Shown: one piece after another, positions 35,305 through 43,974 of the stretch
Position numbering within the stretch: position 1 is the first letter of the stretch
Layout: the number at the start of each line of letters is the position of its first letter
Assembly (NCBI RefSeq): GCF_003463065.1
Contig: NZ_QSCM01000016.1
Coordinates: 1 to 64,000, forward strand
Source of the DNA: Blautia sp. OF03-15BH
Lineage (GTDB): Bacteria; Bacillota; Clostridia; Lachnospirales; Lachnospiraceae
Length of the DNA: 64,000 bases
Direction: 5' to 3'
Notes under the pieces: generated by a model
What the model was told of the DNA's origin: nothing
Seen by the model: the letters and a program-made list of their open reading frames with translations, nothing else
The model's database searches: none
Translations under genes and position numbers: made by a program

Positions 35305-37494
35305 ATGGCAGTCAGATTTGATGAAAAGAAGAATTTATTTACACTTCAGACTACGGACAGCACTTATCAGATGAAGGTAGACGATCACGGGGTTCTTCTT
35401 CACACTTACTATGGGGCGGCAGCAGATGAAACAGACTTTTCTTATCTGATCGGACCGGAAGACAGAGGCTTTTCCGGACAGCCGGGGGACGAAAAAAAGA
35501 ACCGCACCTATTCCATGGATTACTACCCGTTGGAGTATCCGGTACAGGGAAACGGTGATTTCCGTGTGAAAGCGCTGAAGGCTGGTTTCGAGGGAGAAGT
35601 TCCGGCGTTGGATCTGCGTTTTGTTTCTTACGAACAGGGAAAAGGCAAATACAGTCTTCCCGGTCTTCCGGCACTTTTTGAGGCGGAGGCAGAAGAGGCA
35701 GAAACGCTGAAGATCACGTTAAAGGATCGGGTGGAAGAGATCTATGTGACACTTTTCTACGGCATTTTTGAGAAGAAAAACATCATCACCCGTGCCGCTT
35801 CCATTGAGAACCGTTCCGGAAAAAATGTGGTGCTGAAACGTGCACTGAGCCTTGGTCTGGATTTCATGGAAGGTGACATGGATCTTATCCATTTTTATGG
35901 AAAACACGCCGGTGAGCGCCAGTTTGAACGCAGAAATCTGCCCCACGGCATCACGGAGATCAGCAGCAGCCGCGGCACCTCCAGCCATCACCACAACCCG
36001 TTTGTGATCCTTTGCGACAGAGATACCACAGAGGATTTCGGAAATGCCTATGGCATCTCCTTCATTTACAGCGGAGGCTTCCGAATCCAGATGGAAAAAG
36101 ACCAGGTGGACGGCATCCGTCTGGTGTGCGGCATAGATGACGAGGAATTTCTCTGGAAACTGGCTCCGGGTGAGAGCTTTGTGACACCGGAAGCAGCCTT
36201 AAGCTACAGTGAAAACGGTCTGACCGCACTTTCTGATCAGTTCCAGAAGGCTTATCATGCCAATCTGATCCGCAGCCCGTGGAAGGATAAAAAACGTCCG
36301 ACTCTGGTAAATAACTGGGAAGCCACCTATTTTGGCTTCGATGCGGAGAAGCTTCTGAAGATCGCCGGTGAGGCAGCAGACCTTGGGCTGGATATGCTGG
36401 TGCTGGATGACGGCTGGTTTGGAAAAAGAGACGATGACAATTCCGGCCTTGGTGACTGGTTTGTAAATGAGAAAAAACTGGGCTGCACCATGAAAGAATT
36501 GGTAGACCGGGTGAATGCCCTTGGCCTGAAATTTGGTATCTGGCTGGAGCCGGAGATGGTTTCTGAGGACAGTGAGCTTTACCGGATGCACCCCGACTGG
36601 GTACTCCAGATTCCGGGAAGGGAGCCCAACCGCAGTCGTAACCAGCTGGTCCTGGATCTTTCCAGAAAAGAAGTACGGGAATACATGAAGAAATTTATCA
36701 ACGATACCCTTTCCTGTGCAAACATTTCCTATGTAAAATGGGATATGAACCGGAGCGTGGATAACGTATACAGTGCCGCAGATCCCACACTCAGCCAGGG
36801 GGCGGTCCGCCATAAATATGTCCTTGGCCTTTATGAGGTAATGGAAGATATGCTGACCCGTCATCCGGACCTTCTGCTGGAAGGCTGCAGCGGTGGCGGC
36901 GGACGTTTTGATGCCGGAATGCTGTATTATGCACCCCAGATCTGGTGCAGCGACAACACAGATGCCATTGAGAGACTCCGTATTCATTATGGAACCTCCT
37001 TCGGTTATCCTATGTCTTCCGTGTCTGCCCATGTGTCCGTTTGCCCGAACCATCAGAACGGCCGGGTAACGCCGTTCAAGACCAGAGGCATCTGTGCAAT
37101 GCAGGGTTCCTTCGGTTATGAGCTGGATCTCAGCAAACTTTCTGAGGAAGATAAAGCAGAAGCCAGACGGCAGATTGCTGTGTACAATGAAAACTGGGAG
37201 CTTTTCCAGTCTGGTTCCTACTATCGACTGAACTCTCCCATGGAGAATCATGACTACACAGCCTGGAGTTATGTTTCAAAGGATCAGAGAAAAGCATCCT
37301 TAAGTGTGATCTACACAGACCTTCACGGCAATCCCAAACCGGTTCGCGTGAAACTGAAAGGCCTGAAAAAAGACGCCTCCTACGATGTGGACGGAACCGT
37401 GTATACAGGAGCCGCACTGATGAGAGGCGGCCTTCTGATTCCGAAACCTGCCTGCAATTATGACTCCTACATGGTCTGCATACGTGAGATCTGA
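35305..37494 (+). CDS. GH36 alpha-galactosidase
   Basis: This 729-aa cytoplasmic enzyme (no signal peptide) hydrolyses alpha-galactosides such as raffinose or melibiose. An N-terminal beta-supersandwich (about 1-330) precedes the barrel, with LVLDDGWFGKRDDDNSGLGD, WLEPEMVSEDSELYRMHPDW, the nucleophile YVKWDMNRSV, the loop EGCSGGGGRFD, and the acid/base Asp in WCSDNTDAIER. ATG 35305 follows AAGGGAGAAAG; the frame is open upstream to 35236 but without a ribosome site. Length is standard. The MATE gene begins 18 bp downstream. Confidence 0.95.
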   Translation: MAVRFDEKKNLFTLQTTDSTYQMKVDDHGVLLHTYYGAAADETDFSYLIGPEDRGFSGQPGDEKKNRTYSMDYYPLEYPVQGNGDFRVKALKAGFEGEVPALDLRFVSYEQGKGKYSLPGLPALFEAEAEEAETLKITLKDRVEEIYVTLFYGIFEKKNIITRAASIENRSGKNVVLKRALSLGLDFMEGDMDLIHFYGKHAGERQFERRNLPHGITEISSSRGTSSHHHNPFVILCDRDTTEDFGNAYGISFIYSGGFRIQMEKDQVDGIRLVCGIDDEEFLWKLAPGESFVTPEAALSYSENGLTALSDQFQKAYHANLIRSPWKDKKRPTLVNNWEATYFGFDAEKLLKIAGEAADLGLDMLVLDDGWFGKRDDDNSGLGDWFVNEKKLGCTMKELVDRVNALGLKFGIWLEPEMVSEDSELYRMHPDWVLQIPGREPNRSRNQLVLDLSRKEVREYMKKFINDTLSCANISYVKWDMNRSVDNVYSAADPTLSQGAVRHKYVLGLYEVMEDMLTRHPDLLLEGCSGGGGRFDAGMLYYAPQIWCSDNTDAIERLRIHYGTSFGYPMSSVSAHVSVCPNHQNGRVTPFKTRGICAMQGSFGYELDLSKLSEEDKAEARRQIAVYNENWELFQSGSYYRLNSPMENHDYTAWSYVSKDQRKASLSVIYTDLHGNPKPVRVKLKGLKKDASYDVDGTVYTGAALMRGGLLIPKPACNYDSYMVCIREI

Positions 37495-37512
37495 AAACCG
37501 GAGGAATGAGTT

Positions 37513-38859
37513 TTGAAAAAATCATATGAAATGGATATGTGCAATGGTCCGCTGTTGGGGAAAATCCTGGTTTTTACTTTTCCTCTGATGCTTTCCGGTG
37601 TGCTGCAGCTGCTTTTTAATGCGGCGGATATTGTTGTGGTGGGGCGCTTTTCCGGAGCCCACGCACTGGCAGCCGTGGGCTCCACCAGTGCACTGATCAA
37701 CCTTTTGGTCAATGTGTTCATGGGCCTTTCCATCGGCACCAACGTACTGACGGCCCAGGGGTACGGAGCCCGGAATGAGGAAGATGTCAGCGATACGGTA
37801 CATACATCTGTTCTTTTAAGCCTGGTGAGCGGCGTGATCCTTATCGTGGCCGGAGTCCTGTTTTCCAGACCTCTGCTGGAACTCATGGCTACACCGGAAG
37901 AAGTTCTGGGACAGGCAGCTCTTTATATGAAGATCTATTTCATCGGCATGCCGGCCATGATGGCATATAACTTTGGTGCGGCTATTTTACGGGCTATAGG
38001 AGACACCCGGCGTCCGCTGTATTATTTGCTGATCTCCGGTGTGGTCAATGTGATCTTAAATCTGATCTTTGTGATCATTTTCCGCATGGGTGTGGCAGGC
38101 GTGGCAACGGCTACCGTGATCTCTCAGGTCATTTCCGCAGGCATGGTCTTAAAATGCCTGATGGGACTGGATGGCATGTGCCGCCTGGAACTTCACAAGC
38201 TGGCCATCCACAAGGATAAACTGCTGAACATTGCCAGGATCGGTCTTCCGGCAGGACTGCAGGGAGCTATTTTCTCTATCTCCAACGTGCTGATCCAGTC
38301 CTCGGTAAACTCTTTCGGAGCCATCGCCATGGCTGGAAACACAGCTGCCGGAAACCTGGAAGGCTTTGTGTATACCTCCATGAACTCGGTATACCAGACA
38401 AACTTAAGCTTTACCAGTCAGAACATGGGAGCAGGAAACCGACAGCGCATGAAAAAGATCCTTGCGATCTGTCTGGTTTTCGTAAGTGCCGTTGGACTTA
38501 TCATGGGAAACGGATTTGTCTTTTTCGGAGAACAGCTTCTTGGCATTTACTCTTCCGACCCGGAAGTGATCCAATACGGCCTGAACCGGATGCATCTTAT
38601 CTGTGCACCCTATTTCCTCTGTGGTCTGATGGACGTCATGGTAGGAAGTATGAGAGGAATGGGATATTCCTTCCTGCCAATGATCGTTTCCCTCATTGGA
38701 GCCTGCGGTCTCCGTGTTGTCTGGATTTTCACAGTATTTCAGTGGCATCGCTCCCTGTTTACGCTGTACCTGTCCTATCCGATCACCTGGACGATCACGG
38801 CGTTGGCACATATGGCTTGCTGGTATGTGGTGATGTATAAGAAACAACCAAATAACTGA
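37513..38859 (+). CDS. MATE-family efflux transporter
   Basis: This 448-aa protein of about 12 membrane segments starts at TTG behind GGAGG (9-base spacing). Family pattern: LGKILVFTFPLMLSGVLQLLFNAADIVVVGRFSG at the N-terminus, and a repeat of the fold at about 245 (IGLPAGLQGAIFSISNVLIQ). It is a cation-coupled exporter of drugs or metabolites; the substrate is not readable. Probably co-transcribed with the GH36 gene. Confidence 0.9.
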   Translation: MKKSYEMDMCNGPLLGKILVFTFPLMLSGVLQLLFNAADIVVVGRFSGAHALAAVGSTSALINLLVNVFMGLSIGTNVLTAQGYGARNEEDVSDTVHTSVLLSLVSGVILIVAGVLFSRPLLELMATPEEVLGQAALYMKIYFIGMPAMMAYNFGAAILRAIGDTRRPLYYLLISGVVNVILNLIFVIIFRMGVAGVATATVISQVISAGMVLKCLMGLDGMCRLELHKLAIHKDKLLNIARIGLPAGLQGAIFSISNVLIQSSVNSFGAIAMAGNTAAGNLEGFVYTSMNSVYQTNLSFTSQNMGAGNRQRMKKILAICLVFVSAVGLIMGNGFVFFGEQLLGIYSSDPEVIQYGLNRMHLICAPYFLCGLMDVMVGSMRGMGYSFLPMIVSLIGACGLRVVWIFTVFQWHRSLFTLYLSYPITWTITALAHMACWYVVMYKKQPNN

Positions 38860-38926
38860 TTGGTCCGAGGGGGGATGTTTGCGTGGAAGACATTGCCCCT
38901 CGCTTTATATGAGGGAGAAAACTGTT

Positions 38927-40300
38927 ATGAAAAAAATGATGAAGTTCTGTCTTTTCCTGTGTTGTATTCTTTTTATTTCGCTTCCGGTTCAGGCCCGGAC
39001 CCAGGGAAATCTTCATGCCCTGGTGATGAGCGGACGGATCTTGAGCAGGAAAAACGCAAACGATTTTTATAACCTGCTGAAAAAAACAAAGATACCGGAG
39101 TACAAAGTTTCCGGACAGAACATCAAAAAGCTCTTTTATGAAAGCCATAAAAAGACAAAGCGACAGGATATTTTCGCAAGTATTGACAATGCTTTTAAAG
39201 GCAGCACCAAGAGTGATCTGAATCTCTTTTATTACGGAGGTCACGGAGGTGCAGCTGCCACAGCAGAAGGCTACGGTGGAATTTATCTGGGGGATGTGGT
39301 AAATAAAGAACTTCGGAAAACCCGGGTAAGCTGCAATGAACTTTTACAGACACTTCTGAAGTATAAAGGGAAATTCATTGTCATCATTGATAGTTGCAAT
39401 GCGGATCTCATTCGAAAAGCAGCAGCAGAACTGAAAGGCAGCCAACGAAGCCGAATAGACAGAGATTTCATTTTTATCGCATCCTCTAATGAAAAGGTGG
39501 AAGAGTTTGGAACCCAGTTTACCGCGGCTCTTACAGATGCCGTTTCCACAAAATGGAAATTTTTTTGGGCAGATGAAAACAAGGATGGTTGTGTTTCCTG
39601 TGCGGAGTGGTTTGTGGCAGCCAGAAATAATCATAAGATTCTGGCCTGGTACAACCAGCCGAATATTTCTAGTGGAAATAGAGAACTGGGAAATTTGAAG
39701 CTGATTCAGTTATCACATGTTAAGTTTCTGAAGAAAAGCCTGACGATGAAAAAAGGTCAGACAAAGAAAGTCAGCTATATCTTGAAAAATCTGGGCCGGG
39801 GAAGTCTGAAAGTGAGATTTTCTTCCTCCGATTCATCAATCGCGGCAGTAGATCAGAAAGGGAAGATTACACCGAAGAAAAATGGAAAAGTTACCGTAAA
39901 AGCTTATCTGGTAGATGGCAGCGGCAAAAAATGTCTGGGAACAGAGGATAGCTGTGTTGTAACGGTTCAGGGATTTTCAACAAAAACTCCGTCAAAAAAC
40001 ACAGCAATGAAAGACTTTCTGAAAAAAGTCCAGAAAGGTTCCTGGTGGGATTCCGGCTGGCGGACGAGTATCGGTTTCTATAACGGGTATGTTTTAACGG
40101 GCAATACCTATGGCGAGCAGACCGGGAAATACAAGATCCGGAAAGTACAGAAAACATCCTATGGTTATTTTATCAGCATTGAAGGATATGAAAACTACCG
40201 CTGGTATCGTTCCGAACCGAATAAACTTCGTTGTTATGCAGCGGCCACGGGGAATGTGGGAAGAAGAGAAGGAGCAGATTTTACACTTTTTGGATGTTAA
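38927..40300 (+). CDS. Secreted caspase-like (clan CD) cysteine protease with Ig-like domain
   Basis: This 457-aa protein has a signal peptide (MKKMMKFCLFLCCILFISLPVQA). The caspase/C14-type domain (about 28-255) has His106 in LFYYGGHGGAA and Cys157 in FIVIIDSCNAD, the canonical dyad. A BIG_2-like Ig domain follows (about 270-345; KKSLTMKKGQTKKVSYIL, AAVDQKGKITPKKNGKVTV). The roughly 90-residue C-terminal domain, rich in Trp/Tyr/Gly, is unrecognised. ATG 38927 has GAGGGAG upstream. It is co-oriented with a secreted acidic protein 11 bp downstream. Extracellular action inferred. Confidence 0.8.
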   Translation: MKKMMKFCLFLCCILFISLPVQARTQGNLHALVMSGRILSRKNANDFYNLLKKTKIPEYKVSGQNIKKLFYESHKKTKRQDIFASIDNAFKGSTKSDLNLFYYGGHGGAAATAEGYGGIYLGDVVNKELRKTRVSCNELLQTLLKYKGKFIVIIDSCNADLIRKAAAELKGSQRSRIDRDFIFIASSNEKVEEFGTQFTAALTDAVSTKWKFFWADENKDGCVSCAEWFVAARNNHKILAWYNQPNISSGNRELGNLKLIQLSHVKFLKKSLTMKKGQTKKVSYILKNLGRGSLKVRFSSSDSSIAAVDQKGKITPKKNGKVTVKAYLVDGSGKKCLGTEDSCVVTVQGFSTKTPSKNTAMKDFLKKVQKGSWWDSGWRTSIGFYNGYVLTGNTYGEQTGKYKIRKVQKTSYGYFISIEGYENYRWYRSEPNKLRCYAAATGNVGRREGADFTLFGC

Positions 40301-40311
40301 AGGAGAATTTT

Positions 40312-41493
40312 ATGAAAAAGCGAGCTCTATTTATGGCCACTGCAGTCCTGTGTCTGGCAGGAAACATAGCAGCAGGACAGACAAAAGCAGAAACCGTAAG
40401 TCAGGAAAAACAGGCTTACGAGTATTCCAAAGAAGATGAAAATGGAAATACTGTAAATGAAACCATCACAGATGAGCAGATTGCTGCTTTGGGGAAATCG
40501 CTGGGCGTTCCAGAAGATATTACGATAACCAGGTGTAATGTCAGTGAACCCTGGTTCTGGGAAGGAGCCGGTCGTTGGCTTGTCAGCGTTGAACTCTACT
40601 CTGATGATATTTTCCTGGCTGGAGCTGCGATCGATCCGGATACTCTCGAACTGCAGCGTGAGATCGCTCCCTACGATGCCGGTCGGATTGAAAAGGAAAA
40701 GCAGGAAGCAGCACTTTCCAAGATCAATTCCAGCGACATGGAGGTGGCCAATGGTCTGATCCAGATTCTGATCAGCGGTGATGGTTCTGCCTTTCTGAAA
40801 CTTCTTCCGGAACTTCCGACAGAATACAGGGAAATTTTGGGGGATAAAATGATTGCTGTGTTCACCGGGCTTGTCCAGAATGTTGCGGATGAGGCTGTGC
40901 AGGAGTTTCAGGAGGAATTCAAAGACCGCCAGCTTTTTTATCAGGCTCTTTCCTCGGAAGATGTAGACAGCGAAACACTTGCAGAACTCCAGAAATCATA
41001 CGCGGAGTTTGGTTACTATGTGACGGCCGCACGGCTTGTCCACGAAGAACTCTCGGAGGACGGTACAACCAGTTATCTGGATATTCCTGTAGTCGAAATT
41101 GACGGTAAATGGTATCTCGACCTCGAAAGCTGGGATGACGATGACAGTGACTACGACGAAGATGATGACGACGAAGATGATGACGACGACGACTTTGAAG
41201 AACTTGAAGAACTCCTGGAAGAGGGACTGGCGGCTCGACCCTTCTACGGAATCTGGTGTTACGCCTCCACAGATTCCGACGAAGCCGAAAATTATGCAGA
41301 ATATCTTGAGTCTGTCTGCGAGGAGCCGGAAGTCCTCCTGAGCAGTGACTGGAGCAACCTGAACTCCGAGCCCTACTATGTCGTCACCGCCGGAAGATAC
41401 GAAACAGAGGAAAAAGCAGAGGAAGCCCTGGATAAAGTGCAGAGTGTGTGCGATGGGGCGTATGTGAAGTATTCGGGGGAGTATTTGGGGTAA
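40312..41493 (+). CDS. Secreted acidic protein with SPOR-like C-terminus
   Basis: This 393-aa protein of unknown function has a signal sequence (MKKRALFMATAVLCLAGNIAAG). A middle domain of about 240 residues is not recognised. A run of almost pure Asp/Glu follows near residues 275-305, encoded at about 41130-41220. The C-terminus resembles a SPOR-type peptidoglycan-binding repeat (YYVVTAGRYETEEKAEEALDKV). AAAGGAG precedes ATG 40312. It sits 11 bp after the caspase-like gene, so the two are likely co-expressed and secreted together. Whether it is substrate, partner or calcium-binding protein is unknown. Confidence 0.6.
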   Translation: MKKRALFMATAVLCLAGNIAAGQTKAETVSQEKQAYEYSKEDENGNTVNETITDEQIAALGKSLGVPEDITITRCNVSEPWFWEGAGRWLVSVELYSDDIFLAGAAIDPDTLELQREIAPYDAGRIEKEKQEAALSKINSSDMEVANGLIQILISGDGSAFLKLLPELPTEYREILGDKMIAVFTGLVQNVADEAVQEFQEEFKDRQLFYQALSSEDVDSETLAELQKSYAEFGYYVTAARLVHEELSEDGTTSYLDIPVVEIDGKWYLDLESWDDDDSDYDEDDDDEDDDDDDFEELEELLEEGLAARPFYGIWCYASTDSDEAENYAEYLESVCEEPEVLLSSDWSNLNSEPYYVVTAGRYETEEKAEEALDKVQSVCDGAYVKYSGEYLG

Positions 41494-41503
41494 AAAATAG
41501 AAA

Positions 41504-41532
41504 TTGGCAGGAAATGAAAAGTATGCTATATT
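41504..41532 (+). promoter_or_regulatory. Promoter of a crRNA-like small RNA
   Basis: TTGGCA (41504-41509), 17 bp, TATATT (41527-41532) with an extended -10 TG one base before. Transcription would start near 41539 and run into the repeat-like unit at 41559. Confidence 0.75.
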
Positions 41533-41538
41533 ACTTAT

Positions 41539-41664
41539 GTGTAACCAATAGAGTTTGAGTCGTATTAGATTGGGAATACGTGAGTAGAAATAATTTTGTT
41601 GGCTGTTAAGGTTACAAGAGAAAGAGCTATATGCAGAGCTAAGTTTTTGCATATAGCTCTTTTT
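41539..41664 (+). ncRNA. Candidate crRNA-like autorepressor RNA (CreR-type)
   Basis: A short transcription unit between the acidic-protein gene and cas3. Its 33-nt repeat-like unit (41559-41591) folds as CGTATT/AATACG and ends in GTGAGTAGAAAT, the same 12 bases that end every intact CRISPR repeat. The 11-nt 5' handle for Cas5c cleavage products is thus preserved. The spacer-like part (41592 on) matches the minus strand at 41679-41695 in 16 of 17 positions; the sole mismatch is position 6, the unread base in type I guides. Pairing stops at base 17, which fits binding without cleavage. A 14-bp terminator replaces the second repeat. Seen: repeat end, promoter, terminator, match. Inferred: repression of cas3. 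Confidence 0.7.
41621..41664 (+). terminator. Terminator of the crRNA-like RNA
   Basis: Perfect 14-bp stem AAAGAGCTATATGC / GCATATAGCTCTTT, 14-nt loop, then T-run. It separates the small RNA from cas3. Confidence 0.9.
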
Positions 41665-41678
41665 ATATAATGCTTTTA

Positions 41679-41735
41679 TAACAGCCAACTAAATTAAGAA
41701 AATACATTGACGCGATACAAAAAAGGTGATACAGT
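41679..41735 (+). promoter_or_regulatory. cas operon promoter with adjacent guide-matching site
   Basis: TTGACG (41707-41712), 17 bp, TACAGT (41730-41735). Just upstream, 41679-41695 is the minus-strand match to the crRNA-like guide, with CTT at the PAM position (minus strand, 41698-41696). The preferred type I-C PAM TTC is two bases out of register (41700-41698). Cascade bound here would sit against the -35 box. Confidence 0.65.
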
Positions 41736-41750
41736 GAGATCAAGGAAGGA

Positions 41751-43958
41751 GTGAGAAAAATAGAAGAAAAAGAAAAATATATTGCACATAAAAACAAAGA
41801 AAAAGGAAAAATTCAGACAATAAAAGAACACAGCGAAAATACTGCCAGGTTATGTATGGAAATGTCGATACCAGAACTTAAAGAAATCAATCGAATAATT
41901 GGATTGTTACATGATATTGGAAAATATCAAAACTCTTTTCAGAGAAGAATGAAGGATGAAAAAATTCGGGTTGAGCATTCCATATGTGGTGCACAGATTG
42001 CAAAGAAAATGTATGAGAAACCATTCCTGGCGCTTGCGTATTTAATGGAATATTGCATTGCTGGCCACCATTCCGGGATTCCTGACGGAGGAGTTCAAAA
42101 TGGCAGACCGGATTCACTGAATACAAGGCTTCAAAGAGAGATGGAGGATTACAGTGCTTACCAAGAGGAACTGGAAATTCCACAGATTGATCTGCAGAAA
42201 GTAATAAATTTTTTCGCGCAGGATATCAAAAATGATATAGATTTTTTGATTGATAAATTCGCTTTTCTGACAAGATATTGTTTTTCCTGTCTGGTAGATG
42301 CAGATTCCGAAGACACTGCAAGGTTTTGCGGAGATGGAACTTTACCAGAGGATCTGAAGACAAATTTTCAGAGCTGCCTTGAAAAAGTAAATCGAAAACT
42401 GCAATCTTTTCAAGCTGAGACTGAACTTCAGAAAGCCAGAGCACTTTTACAGAAGCAGGTATTTGATAAAACAGGTGAAAAAGCAGAGATTTATCTTATG
42501 AACATGCCGACAGGAAGCGGCAAAACATTATGTAGTGTGAAATTTGCTCTGGAAAAAGCAATTGCGGAAAAGAAAAAAAGAATTATTTATGTGATCCATT
42601 TTTTGAGCGTTGCAGATCAGACGGTTGGCATGTTTGAAAATCTCTTTGGGAAGGATGCACAGATTCTGCGTCATCAGTCTACCTTTTCCTATGACGATGC
42701 AGAAGATTTCAGTGAGGATTATCGTATTTCAGCAAAGCGTGCGACAGAGAACTGGAGTGCAGATTTTATCGTGACGACTATGGTTCAGTTCCTCGGCTCC
42801 TTGTATTCCAATCGGCGGGGAAAACTGCGAAAGGTTCACAATATGGCAGATGCAGTGCTCATTTTTGATGAAGCGCATTTGATGCCTGTAGAATATTTAC
42901 AGCCCTGTCTCCAGGGAATCGCATTTCTCACAAGGTACTTGAACAGCAGTGCAGTATTTCTGACGGCAACAATGCCGGACTTTCCAAGTTTGATTCAGAC
43001 CTATGCTTTGGAAAACAGCAAGATAGTTAATCTGGTAACAGATACATCGGACTTTGAAAAGTTTAAGAAATGCAAGTTTAGCTATATTGGAAAGATGGAA
43101 CAGGAAACTCTGTTAAGTAAAAGCAGAGAATATGCTTCCAGCCTGATTGTAGTCAACAAGAAGCGAACAGCAAGGGAGTTATACAGGCAATGTACGGGCA
43201 AAAAATATCATTTGTCTACTTATCTGGCGGCATATGACAGAAAACGGATTTTAGATGAAATTCGAAAGGAACTAAAGCAATTAGAGGTGGATTATCCTAA
43301 TCTTGAAGGAGTTCCGGAAGATCGGCGTATTACCGTGATATCTACTTCGCTAATTGAAGCAGGAGTTGATCTTGACATGGCTGTTGTATTTCGACAGCTT
43401 ACCGGCCTGGACAGTATTTTGCAGGCTGGCGGACGTTGTAACAGAGAAGGAAGAAGACAAGGAGCAATGACATTTGTTTTTGAACTGTCAGAGGATCAAA
43501 AAGAAGATGAGCGAATGAATAAAACGAGAGGATTGCTTAAAAAATATGCAGATGTTTCTTCACAGGAATGTATACGGGAATATTATAACTGTATGTATAA
43601 GCTGAGAGAGACAGAAATTGAGAAGCATGCGATTCATAATGATTACAAAGATATTCGTCAGATCGGTTTTAAAAGTTATGCTGAAAAATTCCATTTAATT
43701 GAATCTAACACTCAATCGGTTGTAGTTGGCTGCAATGAGGAAGCGAAACGTAGGATAGAAGATCTGCAGAAGACTCAGATAGGAAATCCTCGGAAATTCC
43801 AAAATTATGTCTGTTCTGTAACACAGGCGGAATTAGATGATCTGATAAGACAACATGCGGTAAAGGACTATGGGACAGGAATCTTCTGCCTGATAAGTGA
43901 TGATTATTATGACGAAAATCTCGGAATTCTTTTTGAGGGAAAAGATTACATCATATGA
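41751..43958 (+). CDS. cas3: Cas3 helicase-nuclease, type I-C
   Basis: This 735-aa fused HD nuclease and SF2 helicase nicks and unwinds the target DNA after Cascade binding. The HD domain has HSENTARLC (about 27-35), LLHDIGKYQ and GHHSG. The helicase has Walker A MPTGSGKTL near 250, DEAH in LIFDEAHLM, and motif VI-like QAGGRCNREGR. It starts at GTG (MRKIEEK) after AAGGAAGGA, directly behind the cas promoter. First gene of a seven-gene operon. Confidence 0.95.
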   Translation: MRKIEEKEKYIAHKNKEKGKIQTIKEHSENTARLCMEMSIPELKEINRIIGLLHDIGKYQNSFQRRMKDEKIRVEHSICGAQIAKKMYEKPFLALAYLMEYCIAGHHSGIPDGGVQNGRPDSLNTRLQREMEDYSAYQEELEIPQIDLQKVINFFAQDIKNDIDFLIDKFAFLTRYCFSCLVDADSEDTARFCGDGTLPEDLKTNFQSCLEKVNRKLQSFQAETELQKARALLQKQVFDKTGEKAEIYLMNMPTGSGKTLCSVKFALEKAIAEKKKRIIYVIHFLSVADQTVGMFENLFGKDAQILRHQSTFSYDDAEDFSEDYRISAKRATENWSADFIVTTMVQFLGSLYSNRRGKLRKVHNMADAVLIFDEAHLMPVEYLQPCLQGIAFLTRYLNSSAVFLTATMPDFPSLIQTYALENSKIVNLVTDTSDFEKFKKCKFSYIGKMEQETLLSKSREYASSLIVVNKKRTARELYRQCTGKKYHLSTYLAAYDRKRILDEIRKELKQLEVDYPNLEGVPEDRRITVISTSLIEAGVDLDMAVVFRQLTGLDSILQAGGRCNREGRRQGAMTFVFELSEDQKEDERMNKTRGLLKKYADVSSQECIREYYNCMYKLRETEIEKHAIHNDYKDIRQIGFKSYAEKFHLIESNTQSVVVGCNEEAKRRIEDLQKTQIGNPRKFQNYVCSVTQAELDDLIRQHAVKDYGTGIFCLISDDYYDENLGILFEGKDYII

Positions 43959-43974
43959 AAGAAGGTGAAGAGTG

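Noticed and set aside
41504..41664. CreTA-type toxin gene accompanying the crRNA-like RNA
   Set aside because: The only small frame (ATGTGTAACCAATAG at 41537) lacks a ribosome site and lies at the transcript start; no toxin-like ORF is seen, so an autorepressor is favoured over an addiction module.
41592..41695. Simple explanation that the guide/target arms are just the outer stem of the terminator hairpin
   Set aside because: A strong terminator with T-run lies between the arms, so the second arm is normally outside the transcript; the sole mismatch at guide position 6 and the repeat-identical 5' handle are not explained by a stem. Kept as the main alternative.
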